From assembly GCF_009671205.1 (NCBI RefSeq), contig NZ_CP045309.1, forward strand, positions 5,022,001 through 5,086,000: a DNA stretch of 64,000 bases. Direction: 5' to 3'. Made by a program: the position numbers and the translations under genes. This DNA is from Micromonospora terminaliae. GTDB lineage: Bacteria; Actinomycetota; Actinomycetes; Mycobacteriales; Micromonosporaceae. This document shows, piece after piece, positions 43,035 to 50,574 of this stretch (its first letter is position 1; the number at the start of each line of letters is the position of its first letter). Under the pieces are notes generated by a model, which worked only from the letters and a program-made list of their open reading frames with translations, was not told the origin of the DNA and ran no database searches.

Positions 43035-44297
43035 ATGACCGTCACCCTCGTACCCGCACTGCCCACGCTCGCCACCCCGAGCCGGCCCGACCCGCTCGGC
43101 GTGCTCGGCGTACCGGGAGAGATCAACCTGGATTACGCGGCCAGCGCGCCGTGCGCGCGGGCCGCGGCCGACGCGGTGACCGAGCTGCTGCCCTGGTACG
43201 CGAGCGTGCACCGGGGCGCCGGAGCGCTGTCGCGGCGCTGCACGCTGGCGTACGAGCGGGCCCGGCAGACGGTGGCGGACTTCCTCGGCGCCCGCCCCGA
43301 CGATCACGTGATCTTCACCCGGAACACCACCGACGCCGTGAACCTGCTGGCCCGGTCGTTGCCGGCCGGCACCACGGTGGTCACCTTCGCCGGTGAGCAC
43401 CACGCGAACCTGCTTCCCTGGCCGCGCGGCTCGGTGCGGCTCCCGGTACCCGACGGCCCGGGCGGCGCGGTCCGCTCCCTCGACGCCGCCCTGGGCGAGT
43501 TGTCCCGCGACGCCCGGCCGGGGCTGCCCGTGCTGGTCGCGGTGACCGGCGCCAGCAACGTGACCGGGGAGCGCTGGCCGGTGGCCGAGCTGGCCCGGGT
43601 GGCACGCCGGCACGGCGCCCGGATCCTGGTCGACGCCGCGCAGCTCGCCCCGCACGCCCCGGTGGACCTGGCCGCGCTGGACGTCGACTACCTGGCGCTC
43701 TCCGGCCACAAGCTGTACGCGCCGTTCGGCGCGGGCGTGCTGGTCGGGCGGGCCGACTGGCTGGACGCGGCCCCGCCGTACCTGGCCGGGGGCGGGGCCA
43801 CCAGCCACGTCGGGGCGGGCACCCACGAGGTGCGCTGGGCCACCGGCCCGGCCCGGCACGAGGCGGGCACCCCGAACCTGCTCGGCGCCGTGGCGCTGGC
43901 GGCGGTCTGCGCGGCGCTGGCGGCCGCGGACCGGGACGCGTTGCACGCCCGCGAGCAGGCGCTGCTGGCCCGGCTCCGGGCGGGTCTGGCCGCGCTGCCG
44001 CACGTGGTGGAGCTGCACACCTTCGGGCCGGACGCACCCCGCGTGGGCATCGTGAGCTTCGTGGTGGCGGGCCGGGACTCCGCCGAGGTGGCCGCCCACC
44101 TGGCGACCGCGCACCGGATCGGCGTCCGGGACGGGCTGTTCTGCGCCCACCCGCTCGCCCGCCGCCTGCTCACCGAGGCGGCGACCCGCAGCGGCCGCCG
44201 CGACCTGCCCCCGACCGCCCTGCGCGCCAGCCTCGGCCTGGGCACCACCGAGTCCGACGTCGACGCCCTCCTGACCGCCCTGTCCACCCTCCCCTGA
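43035..44297 (+). CDS. Class V aminotransferase, cysteine desulfurase-like
   Basis: A 420-residue PLP enzyme of the class V family. PLP lysine is K226 in LSGHKLYAPFGAGVL; the aspartate and His partners are in LVDAAQLAPH and FAGEHHANLLPW. A Cys at residue 370 (GLFCAHPLARRLL) corresponds to the catalytic Cys of group II (CsdA/SufS) desulfurases. It probably releases sulfur from cysteine or a related compound. The SAM-IV riboswitch upstream ties it to sulfur and methionine supply; no iron-sulfur assembly genes are adjacent. ATG 43035 with GGGAGG ribosome site. Confidence 0.88.
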   Translation: MTVTLVPALPTLATPSRPDPLGVLGVPGEINLDYAASAPCARAAADAVTELLPWYASVHRGAGALSRRCTLAYERARQTVADFLGARPDDHVIFTRNTTDAVNLLARSLPAGTTVVTFAGEHHANLLPWPRGSVRLPVPDGPGGAVRSLDAALGELSRDARPGLPVLVAVTGASNVTGERWPVAELARVARRHGARILVDAAQLAPHAPVDLAALDVDYLALSGHKLYAPFGAGVLVGRADWLDAAPPYLAGGGATSHVGAGTHEVRWATGPARHEAGTPNLLGAVALAAVCAALAAADRDALHAREQALLARLRAGLAALPHVVELHTFGPDAPRVGIVSFVVAGRDSAEVAAHLATAHRIGVRDGLFCAHPLARRLLTEAATRSGRRDLPPTALRASLGLGTTESDVDALLTALSTLP

Positions 44298-44324
44298 CGG
44301 CCCGCCCGCCCCCGCCGCGCCGGG

Positions 44325-45590
44325 TCAGCCGACCGGGGGGGCTGTGGGGGGTTTGGGGGCCGGGTTCTGTTCGGTGGTCTCGCCGGAGCGCTGCTCCCGG
44401 TCGCCGAACGACTGGCGCACCAGTCGGTTCGCCTCCTCCTGGTCGATGCCGGAGGCCACCAGGAGGTCGCTCGCCGTGGTGCGCACCTGGGCGATCACCA
44501 CGCTGCCGGAGAAGCCCACCCCCTCGGCGTACGCCCGGCCGGCCTCGCTGACCGCCCGCAGCGACCGCTCCCGGGCCTTCTCCGGCTCCTCCCCGACGGC
44601 GAACTCGTGCCGCAGCAGGCGCACCGACTCGGCCAGGTGGCCGATCGAGTCGGGCATCGGATCCGGTACGGGTTCCTCGTCCTCGATCATGGTGACGGAG
44701 CGGCGGATCAGGGTGCCGCTGTTCCGCATCGCCCGGTCGATCGGATCCGCCGCCTCGGCGTAGTGGGTCAGCTCGTCCCGCCGGTGCCAGCGGGCCGGCG
44801 AGATGGTGATGGTCTCCTTGGCGCCCTCGATGGCCTCGGAGAGCGCGGCCAGCTCGTCCTTGTTCTCCCGGAGCCGGAACAGCGCCTGCTGGGCCGTGCC
44901 CCGGTCCCTGCTGCGCAACGCCTCCGCGCAGATGTCGAGCTGCCCGGCGAGCAGGTCCAGCGCCGGCCGGGCCGCCCGGTTGATCACGCGGAGCGGGTTG
45001 AGCGGCAGCAGGATGGCGGTGACCAGCAGGGCGATGCCGCCGCCGAGGAACGCGTCCACGAACCGGGGTATCTCCAGGTTCTGCGTCGACGGGCTGAGCG
45101 TCACGATCAGCACGGCGGTGGCCGCCGCCTGGATCACGATGGCGACGCTCGCCCCGGCGAAGACGGTCAGCAGGATGGCCGCGGTGACCACCAGGCCGAG
45201 CTGCCAGGCGCCGGTGCCCAGCAAGTAGATCAGCAGGTCGCCGACGGCGACCCCGACCGCGACACCGATGATCAGCTCGACGGTCCGGCGGAACCGCTGG
45301 CCCACCGAGGCGGCCAGGGTGCCGACCGCCGAGATGGGCGCGAACACCGGCTGCGGGTTCTTCAGCAGCCGGTGGGAGATCAGGTAGGCCAGCCCGGCCG
45401 CGAGGCCCGCCTGGACCGCCAGGCCGGTGGCCGTGCGCACCCGGTGCAGCCGGTCGTGCAGGGTGGCCTTGCTCCGGTGCCGGAGCTGCTCCATCGCCTC
45501 CGAGATCCGCGCCTCGTCGAGGTCGACCAGTCCCTCGCGCAACGCCTTACGTCGTAAGAACGGCGGTCGTCGGTCCCGGGCCACGGCCAT
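44325..45590 (-). CDS. FUSC-family (aromatic acid exporter-like) membrane protein
   Basis: A 421-residue protein with a cytoplasmic start, six transmembrane helices (about residues 50-190) and a long helical cytoplasmic domain. The FUSC signature is seen as FAPISAVGTLAASVGQRFRRTVELIIGV (split here: FAPISAVGTL and GQRFRRTVELIIG). Related proteins export aromatic or fusaric acids. ATG 45590 gives MAVARDRRPPFLRRK, which I prefer over a longer frame to 45695. No regulator is adjacent. Confidence 0.82.
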   Translation of the reverse strand: MAVARDRRPPFLRRKALREGLVDLDEARISEAMEQLRHRSKATLHDRLHRVRTATGLAVQAGLAAGLAYLISHRLLKNPQPVFAPISAVGTLAASVGQRFRRTVELIIGVAVGVAVGDLLIYLLGTGAWQLGLVVTAAILLTVFAGASVAIVIQAAATAVLIVTLSPSTQNLEIPRFVDAFLGGGIALLVTAILLPLNPLRVINRAARPALDLLAGQLDICAEALRSRDRGTAQQALFRLRENKDELAALSEAIEGAKETITISPARWHRRDELTHYAEAADPIDRAMRNSGTLIRRSVTMIEDEEPVPDPMPDSIGHLAESVRLLRHEFAVGEEPEKARERSLRAVSEAGRAYAEGVGFSGSVVIAQVRTTASDLLVASGIDQEEANRLVRQSFGDREQRSGETTEQNPAPKPPTAPPVG

Positions 45591-45658
45591 GGCCGGGACT
45601 ACCCGAACCGCCCCCGGTGAATCCTGCGAATCGGCCGCGGTGGTGCAGACTGCACCGG

Positions 45659-46294
45659 GTGGACGAGCTGATCCAACGGTGGCGGGACACGGCACGGGCG
45701 GCGGGTGCGACCGACCCGGCCGGTGTCGAGCGGGCCGGGGCGCGGCTGCTGGCCGGCTGGCGGGAGCCGCACCGGCACTACCACACGGTGACCCACCTGC
45801 AGGCGGTGCTCGACGTGGTCGACACGTACGCCGGGTCGGCCCGCCGCCCCGACCTGGTCCGGCTGGCGGCGTGGTGCCACGACGCGGTCTACGACCCCCG
45901 GGCCGGCGGCGACGCCAACGAGCGGGCCAGCGCCGAGCTGGCCGGGGACCTGCTCGCCGCCGCCGGCGTGCCGGCGGACGCGGTGACCGGGGTACGCCGG
46001 CTGGTGCTGCTCACCGCCGGCCACGCGGTCGGGCCGGACGACCCGGACGGCGTGCTGCTCTGCGACGCCGACCTGGCGGTCCTGGCCGCGCCGTCGGCCG
46101 ACTACGACCGCTACGCCGCCGCCGTCCGCCGCGAGTACGCCCACGTGCCCGATCCGGACTTCCGCGCCGGCCGGGCCGCCGTGCTGACCGCCCTGCTGGC
46201 CCTGCCCGCGCTCTACCGGCTGCCCGAACCGCACGCCCGATGGGAGCCCCGCGCCCGCGCCAACCTCACCCGGGAACTCGCGACCCTGGCCTGA
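45659..46294 (+). CDS. HD-domain phosphohydrolase-like protein
   Basis: A roughly 211-residue protein with an HD-type metal site: EPHRHYHTVTHLQAVLDVV and LAAWCHDAVYDPRAGG give the His and HD pair, and CDADLAVLAAPSADYDRYA supplies the last Asp. Such proteins are often called 'metal-dependent HD superfamily phosphohydrolase'; the nucleotide substrate is unknown. GTG 45659 (VDELIQRW) is preferred; a GTG at 45617 adds a Trp/Arg-rich stretch that looks non-coding. The 3' end overlaps the convergent DUF4031 gene by 29 bases. Confidence 0.83.
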   Translation: MDELIQRWRDTARAAGATDPAGVERAGARLLAGWREPHRHYHTVTHLQAVLDVVDTYAGSARRPDLVRLAAWCHDAVYDPRAGGDANERASAELAGDLLAAAGVPADAVTGVRRLVLLTAGHAVGPDDPDGVLLCDADLAVLAAPSADYDRYAAAVRREYAHVPDPDFRAGRAAVLTALLALPALYRLPEPHARWEPRARANLTRELATLA

Positions 46295-46646
46295 GCCCGG
46301 CGTCCCCCGGCCGGGCCGGAACGATCCCCGCGTCCCCCGGCCGGGCCGGAACGATCCCGGCGTCCGTCGGCCGGGCCGGAGCGGGGACGGAGCGGGGCTT
46401 GGGGCGGCGCAGGTCGGCGGCGCGCAGGAGGCGGACGATCTCGCGGGAGGAGACGGGCCGGGCGCCCAGCCACACGGCCATCGGGACGCGTTCGGCCGGG
46501 ACGTCGTAGTGATCCCGGTCGAAGCCGCGCCGGGGCAGGCCCAGCGCCTCGGCGAAGGCGTGCAGCTCGGCGTACGAGACATCGCTCACGAGGTGCGACC
46601 AGAGCCGCCCCCGCGAGGGCACCGAGGGCGGGTCCACGTAGAGCAT
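46266..46646 (-). CDS. DUF4031 protein with repeat-extended C-terminus
   Basis: A 126-residue protein. The first about 85 residues are a DUF4031 domain: MLYVDPPSVPSRGRLWSHLV, AEALGLPRRGFDRDHYDVP and PVSSREIVRLLRAADL. The last about 40 residues are a low-complexity tail with three 10-residue units of the AGIVPARPGD type, encoded by a 30-bp tandem repeat. DUF4031 proteins usually end soon after the domain, so this tail is a recent addition. Function unknown. ATG 46646. Confidence 0.8.
   Translation of the reverse strand: MLYVDPPSVPSRGRLWSHLVSDVSYAELHAFAEALGLPRRGFDRDHYDVPAERVPMAVWLGARPVSSREIVRLLRAADLRRPKPRSVPAPARPTDAGIVPARPGDAGIVPARPGDAGLRPGSRVPG
46301..46390. repeat. 30-bp tandem repeat, three units
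   Basis: Units at 46301-46330, 46331-46360 and 46361-46390 begin CGTCCCCCGGCCGGGCCGGA; the first two differ at one or two bases and the third is more diverged. They lie in the tail of the DUF4031 gene and just after the HD gene stop, so the expansion did not break either frame. Confidence 0.85.
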
Positions 46647-46703
46647 GGCGACCAACGGTACGCCGGTTGGTCATCCCCGCCGGCACGACCTAGCCTTCCC
46701 GGC

Positions 46704-48104
46704 ATGGCCGCCCATCCCCTCCTCGACGACCTGCGGACCGCGCTCGGCGAGGCCGCCGTGCTGACCGACCCCGACCTGCTGCGCCTGCACGAGCGGGACG
46801 AGGCCGACCTCTGCGCGGCGGGCAGCCCGCTCGTGGTGGTCCGCCCGCGCACCACCGAGGAGGTCGTGGCGGTGGTCCGCGCGGCCGGCCGGCACGGCGT
46901 ACCCGTGGTGCCGCAGGGGGCGCGGACCGGGCTGGCCGGCGCGGCGAACGCGGTCGACGGCGCGGTGCTGGTGAGCACCGTGGCGATGGACCGGATCCTG
47001 GAGGTCGATCCGGTCAGCCGGATCGCCGTGGTGCAGCCCGGCGTGGTCAACGCGGCGCTGGCCGGGGCGGTCCGCGCGCACGGCCTCTGGTACCCGCCCG
47101 ACCCCGGCTCCTGGGAGTCGTCCACCATCGGCGGCAACGTGGCCACCAACGCGGGCGGCATGTGCTGCGTGAAGTACGGCGTGACCACCGAGTACGTGCT
47201 CGGGCTGGAGGTGGTGCTCGCCTCCGGCGAGGTGCTGCGCACCGGCCGGCGGACCGCCAAGGGCGTCGCCGGCTACGACCTGACCCGGCTCTTCGTCGGC
47301 TCGGAGGGCACGCTCGGGGTGATCACCGAGGTGACCGTGGCGCTGCGCCCGGCGCCCGAGGAGTCGCTGACCCTGGTCGCCGTCTTCCCCACCACGGCGG
47401 CGGCCGGCACGGCGGTGGCCGGGATCGCCGAGCGCGGGCTCATCCCCAGCCTGCTGGAACTGCTGGATCAGACCCACCTGCGGGCCATCGAGGCGTACCG
47501 GCCGATGGGGCTGCGCACCGACGCGCAGGCGCTGCTGCTGGCGGCCGTGGACACCGGCTCGCGGGCGGCGGACGACCTGGCCCGGCTGGCCGAGGTGTGC
47601 ACGGCGGCCGGGGCCGACGAGGTCTACGCGGCCACCGACGCGGAGGAGGCGGCCGCCCTGCTCCAGGCCCGGCGGCTCGCCCACCCGGCCATGGAGAAGT
47701 TCGCCGCCGACGCCTTCCCCGGGGGCAACGGCGGCCTGGTCATCGACGACGTGGCGGTGCCGCGGGGCGCGCTGGCGGCGCTGTTGGACGGGGTGGCCCG
47801 GATCGCCGAGGAGTGCGCCGTGCCGATCGGCGTCGTGGGGCACGCCGGCGACGGCAACATGCACCCGAACATCGTGGTCGACCGGGCCGACCCGGCCGGC
47901 CTGGCCCGCGGACGGCGGGCGTTCGACGAGATCATGCGGCTCGGGCTGGAACTCGGCGGCACCTGCACGGGCGAGCACGGGGTCGGCCTGCTGAAGCGGG
48001 ACTGGCTGGCCCGCGAGATCGGCCCGGTAGGCGTGCGGGTGCACCAGGCGATCAAGGCGGCGCTGGACCCCGCGGGGCTGTTCAACCCCGGCAAGGTGCT
48101 CTGA
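46704..48104 (+). CDS. FAD-linked oxidase (GlcD / D-lactate dehydrogenase type)
   Basis: A 466-residue FAD-binding PCMH/VAO-type oxidase. The FAD domain (about residues 35-215) contains VVPQGARTGLAGAANAVDGAV and PPDPGSWESSTIGGNVATNA; the C-terminal cap has VGHAGDGNMHPNI (flavin/active-site His) and the family ending GEHGVGLLKRDWL and LDPAGLFNPGKVL. It likely oxidises glycolate or a D-2-hydroxy acid. No GlcE/GlcF subunits are adjacent. ATG 46704. Confidence 0.89.
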   Translation: MAAHPLLDDLRTALGEAAVLTDPDLLRLHERDEADLCAAGSPLVVVRPRTTEEVVAVVRAAGRHGVPVVPQGARTGLAGAANAVDGAVLVSTVAMDRILEVDPVSRIAVVQPGVVNAALAGAVRAHGLWYPPDPGSWESSTIGGNVATNAGGMCCVKYGVTTEYVLGLEVVLASGEVLRTGRRTAKGVAGYDLTRLFVGSEGTLGVITEVTVALRPAPEESLTLVAVFPTTAAAGTAVAGIAERGLIPSLLELLDQTHLRAIEAYRPMGLRTDAQALLLAAVDTGSRAADDLARLAEVCTAAGADEVYAATDAEEAAALLQARRLAHPAMEKFAADAFPGGNGGLVIDDVAVPRGALAALLDGVARIAEECAVPIGVVGHAGDGNMHPNIVVDRADPAGLARGRRAFDEIMRLGLELGGTCTGEHGVGLLKRDWLAREIGPVGVRVHQAIKAALDPAGLFNPGKVL

Positions 48105-48108
48105 CGCC

Positions 48109-48621
48109 TCAGGTCGTCTTGTCCTCGGCCGGGGTGGCCTGCGTGATCAGCAGCAGGACCTGGTACGCCACCGGCGGCTTGGGCTCGCCCGGGCAGTCCT
48201 GGATGGTGATGGTCAGCCCCGGCGGGATCAGCAGCGTCGAGGTGAGCGCGTCGATGCAGCCCTGCTTGTACTGCCGCGCCTGGTCGGTCTCGTTCGCCAG
48301 GGCCGGGTCGGCGAGCATCCCCTGCAACCGCTGCGTCTGTTCCGGGGTGAGCGCACCCGTGGAGTCGACCCCGTCGCCCGCGCAGTCGCGGCACTGCCAC
48401 CGCCCCGTCGGCTCCACCTCGAGCGTGCGCGGCGGCCCGGCCGGACCGAGTTGCTGGACCAGGGAGACACGCCGCCCGGCCGGCGTCGGGGCGGCGGCGT
48501 GCGCGCCGTCCGATGTGGTGGCGCCCTCGGCCCGGCCGAAGAGTGAGCAGCCGGTCAGGGCGGTCGCCAGCAGGACGCCGACGGACAGCGCGGGGACGCA
48601 CGACCAGGATGGGCGAACCAC
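48109..48621 (-). CDS. Putative lipoprotein of unknown function
   Basis: A 170-residue secreted lipoprotein. The signal peptide ends at LTGCSLFG with Cys25 as the lipidation site. The mature part has a CRDC pair and further Cys (QGCIDAL, IQDCPGE) that may form disulfides, and a possible helical segment ALTPEQTQRLQGMLADPAL. I do not recognise a family. It is convergent with the FAD oxidase, 4 bases apart. Confidence 0.75.
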   Translation of the reverse strand: MVRPSWSCVPALSVGVLLATALTGCSLFGRAEGATTSDGAHAAAPTPAGRRVSLVQQLGPAGPPRTLEVEPTGRWQCRDCAGDGVDSTGALTPEQTQRLQGMLADPALANETDQARQYKQGCIDALTSTLLIPPGLTITIQDCPGEPKPPVAYQVLLLITQATPAEDKTT

Positions 48622-48683
48622 GCGGGGAAACCTACACTTCCGTAGGTAGGGCCGGAACCCTCCGGAACGACGTTACCGGCCGG

Positions 48684-50510
48684 TCACCGGGAAGGGGACG
48701 CCACGCTGTCGCCGTCGGCGCCCCGGTCCGCCGCGAAGCCCCGCACGTCCGGAGCGCCCAGCCGGGCCGCGTCGGCCGCCACGTCATCCGGCATCAGCTG
48801 CGACTGCCGCTCGGCCTCCACCCGGGCCCGGTAGTGGGCCACCTCCCGGGCGCGGGTCGCCTCGTCCCAGCCGAGCACCGCACCCATCAGCTCCGCGGCG
48901 TGCTCCGCCGACTCCAGGCCGCGGTGGCTGGTCTCGATGGAGATCCGGGTACGCCGGGTCAGCACGTCCTCCAGGTGCAGTGCCCCCTCGGCCCGGGCCG
49001 CGTAGGCCACCTCGGCGGCCAGGTACTCCGGCGCGCCGGCCAGCGGGGAGCCGAGCAGCGGATCGGCGTCGACCAGGGCCAGCAGGTCCAGGGTGAGCGT
49101 GCCGTAGCGCTCCAGCAGGTGCTCGACCACCCCGACCGGCACCCCGTGCCGGCGGGCCAGGTCGGCCCGGTCGCGCCACATGGCCGCGTAGCCGTCGGCG
49201 CCGAGCAGCGGCAGGTCGGCGGTGCGCGACGGCCGGGTCCAGCCGAGCCGGTGCACGGCCCGGTCGACCACGTCGGAGGCCATCACCCGGTAGGTCGTGT
49301 ACTTGCCGCCGGCCACCAGCAGCAGCCCGAGCATCGGCTCGATGACCGCGTGCTCCCGGGAGAGCTTGGAGGTGGAGTCCGCCTCGCCGGCCAGCAGCGG
49401 GCGCAGCCCGGCGTAGACGCCCTCGATGTCGTCGGTGGTGAGCGGGCGGTCCAGCACCGCGTTCACCTGCTCCAGCAGGTAGTCGATGTCCTTGGCGGTG
49501 GCCGCCGGGTGGGACCGGTCGAGCCGCCAGTCGGTGTCGGTGGTGCCGATGATCCAGTGGCCGCCCCACGGGATGACGAACAGCACGCTCGTGGCGGTGC
49601 GCAGGATGAGCCCGGCCTCGCCGGTGATCGCCGAGCGGGGCACCACCAGGTGCACGCCCTTGGAGGCCCGGACCCGGAAGCCGGGGCGCAGCCCCACGTC
49701 GTTGAGCATCCGGGACATGTCGTCGCTCCACACGCCGGTCGCGGCGATGACGGTGCGGGCACGTACCTCGAACTCGGCGTCCGGCGAGCCGGCGGGCGCC
49801 TCCAGGTCGCGCACCCGGACCCCGGTGACCTCCCGGGCCTGCCGGGTCAGCCCGACCGCCCGGGCGCTGGTCACCACGGTCGCGCCGAGGCTGGCCGCGG
49901 TCCGGGCCAGGGTCACCACGAGGCGGGCGTCGTCGACCTGGCCGTCGTAGTAGCGGATCGCCCCGGCCAGCTTGTCCGGCCGCAGGCTCGGGAAGATCCG
50001 GTGGGCGCCCTCCCGGGTCAGGTGCCGGTGCAGCGGCATGCCGCGCCCGCCGCCGAACACCCCGGCGAAGACGTCGTAGGCGGCCACGCCGGCGCCGTAG
50101 TAGGAGCGCCGGAAGAACCGGCGGGGCAGGTCGCGCACCCCGCCCTCGGCGGGGAGCGGCACCAGGATCGGCACCGGGCGCACCAGGTGCGGGGCCAGCC
50201 GCGTGGCGAGCAGCCCGCGCTCGGTCAGCGCCTCGTGGACCAGGTGGAACTCCAGCTGTTCGAGGTAGCGCAGGCCGCCGTGGATCAGCTTGCTGGACCG
50301 GCTGGAGGTGCCGGCGGCGTAATCGCGCGCCTCCACCAGCGCCACCTTCAGGCCGCGTGACGCGGCGTCGAGCGCGGCGCCCGCCCCGGTCACGCCACCG
50401 CCGATGACCAGCACGTCGAACCGCTCGGCGCGGAGTCGGCGCAGGTCGTCGGCGCGGCGCTCGGCGGAGAGCTGACCGGCCTCGGATCGGGACACGTTGG
50501 GGTCGCGCAC
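48684..50510 (-). CDS. glpD: Aerobic glycerol-3-phosphate dehydrogenase
   Basis: A 608-residue FAD-dependent membrane-associated dehydrogenase that oxidises glycerol-3-phosphate to dihydroxyacetone phosphate and feeds electrons to quinone. The FAD motif is VLVIGGGVTGAGAALDAASR, followed by SSRSSKLIHGGLRYLEQLEF, and the GlpD block GGHWIIGTTDTDWRLD with GGKYTTYRVMASDVVD later. A C-terminal cap (about residues 420-575) is normal for the family. GTG 50510 is the first start after the divergent subtilase promoter. No glpF or glpK is adjacent. Confidence 0.93.
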   Translation of the reverse strand: MRDPNVSRSEAGQLSAERRADDLRRLRAERFDVLVIGGGVTGAGAALDAASRGLKVALVEARDYAAGTSSRSSKLIHGGLRYLEQLEFHLVHEALTERGLLATRLAPHLVRPVPILVPLPAEGGVRDLPRRFFRRSYYGAGVAAYDVFAGVFGGGRGMPLHRHLTREGAHRIFPSLRPDKLAGAIRYYDGQVDDARLVVTLARTAASLGATVVTSARAVGLTRQAREVTGVRVRDLEAPAGSPDAEFEVRARTVIAATGVWSDDMSRMLNDVGLRPGFRVRASKGVHLVVPRSAITGEAGLILRTATSVLFVIPWGGHWIIGTTDTDWRLDRSHPAATAKDIDYLLEQVNAVLDRPLTTDDIEGVYAGLRPLLAGEADSTSKLSREHAVIEPMLGLLLVAGGKYTTYRVMASDVVDRAVHRLGWTRPSRTADLPLLGADGYAAMWRDRADLARRHGVPVGVVEHLLERYGTLTLDLLALVDADPLLGSPLAGAPEYLAAEVAYAARAEGALHLEDVLTRRTRISIETSHRGLESAEHAAELMGAVLGWDEATRAREVAHYRARVEAERQSQLMPDDVAADAARLGAPDVRGFAADRGADGDSVASPSR

Positions 50511-50574
50511 CCGTCCACCGTAACCGTCGCCCGCCGCCCGCGGCACGCACCCGTCGGGCCGTACGGTGAGGGCC

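Noticed and set aside
46301..46390. CRISPR-like array
   Set aside because: The 30-bp units are directly adjacent with no spacers and no cas genes nearby; it is a coding tandem repeat.
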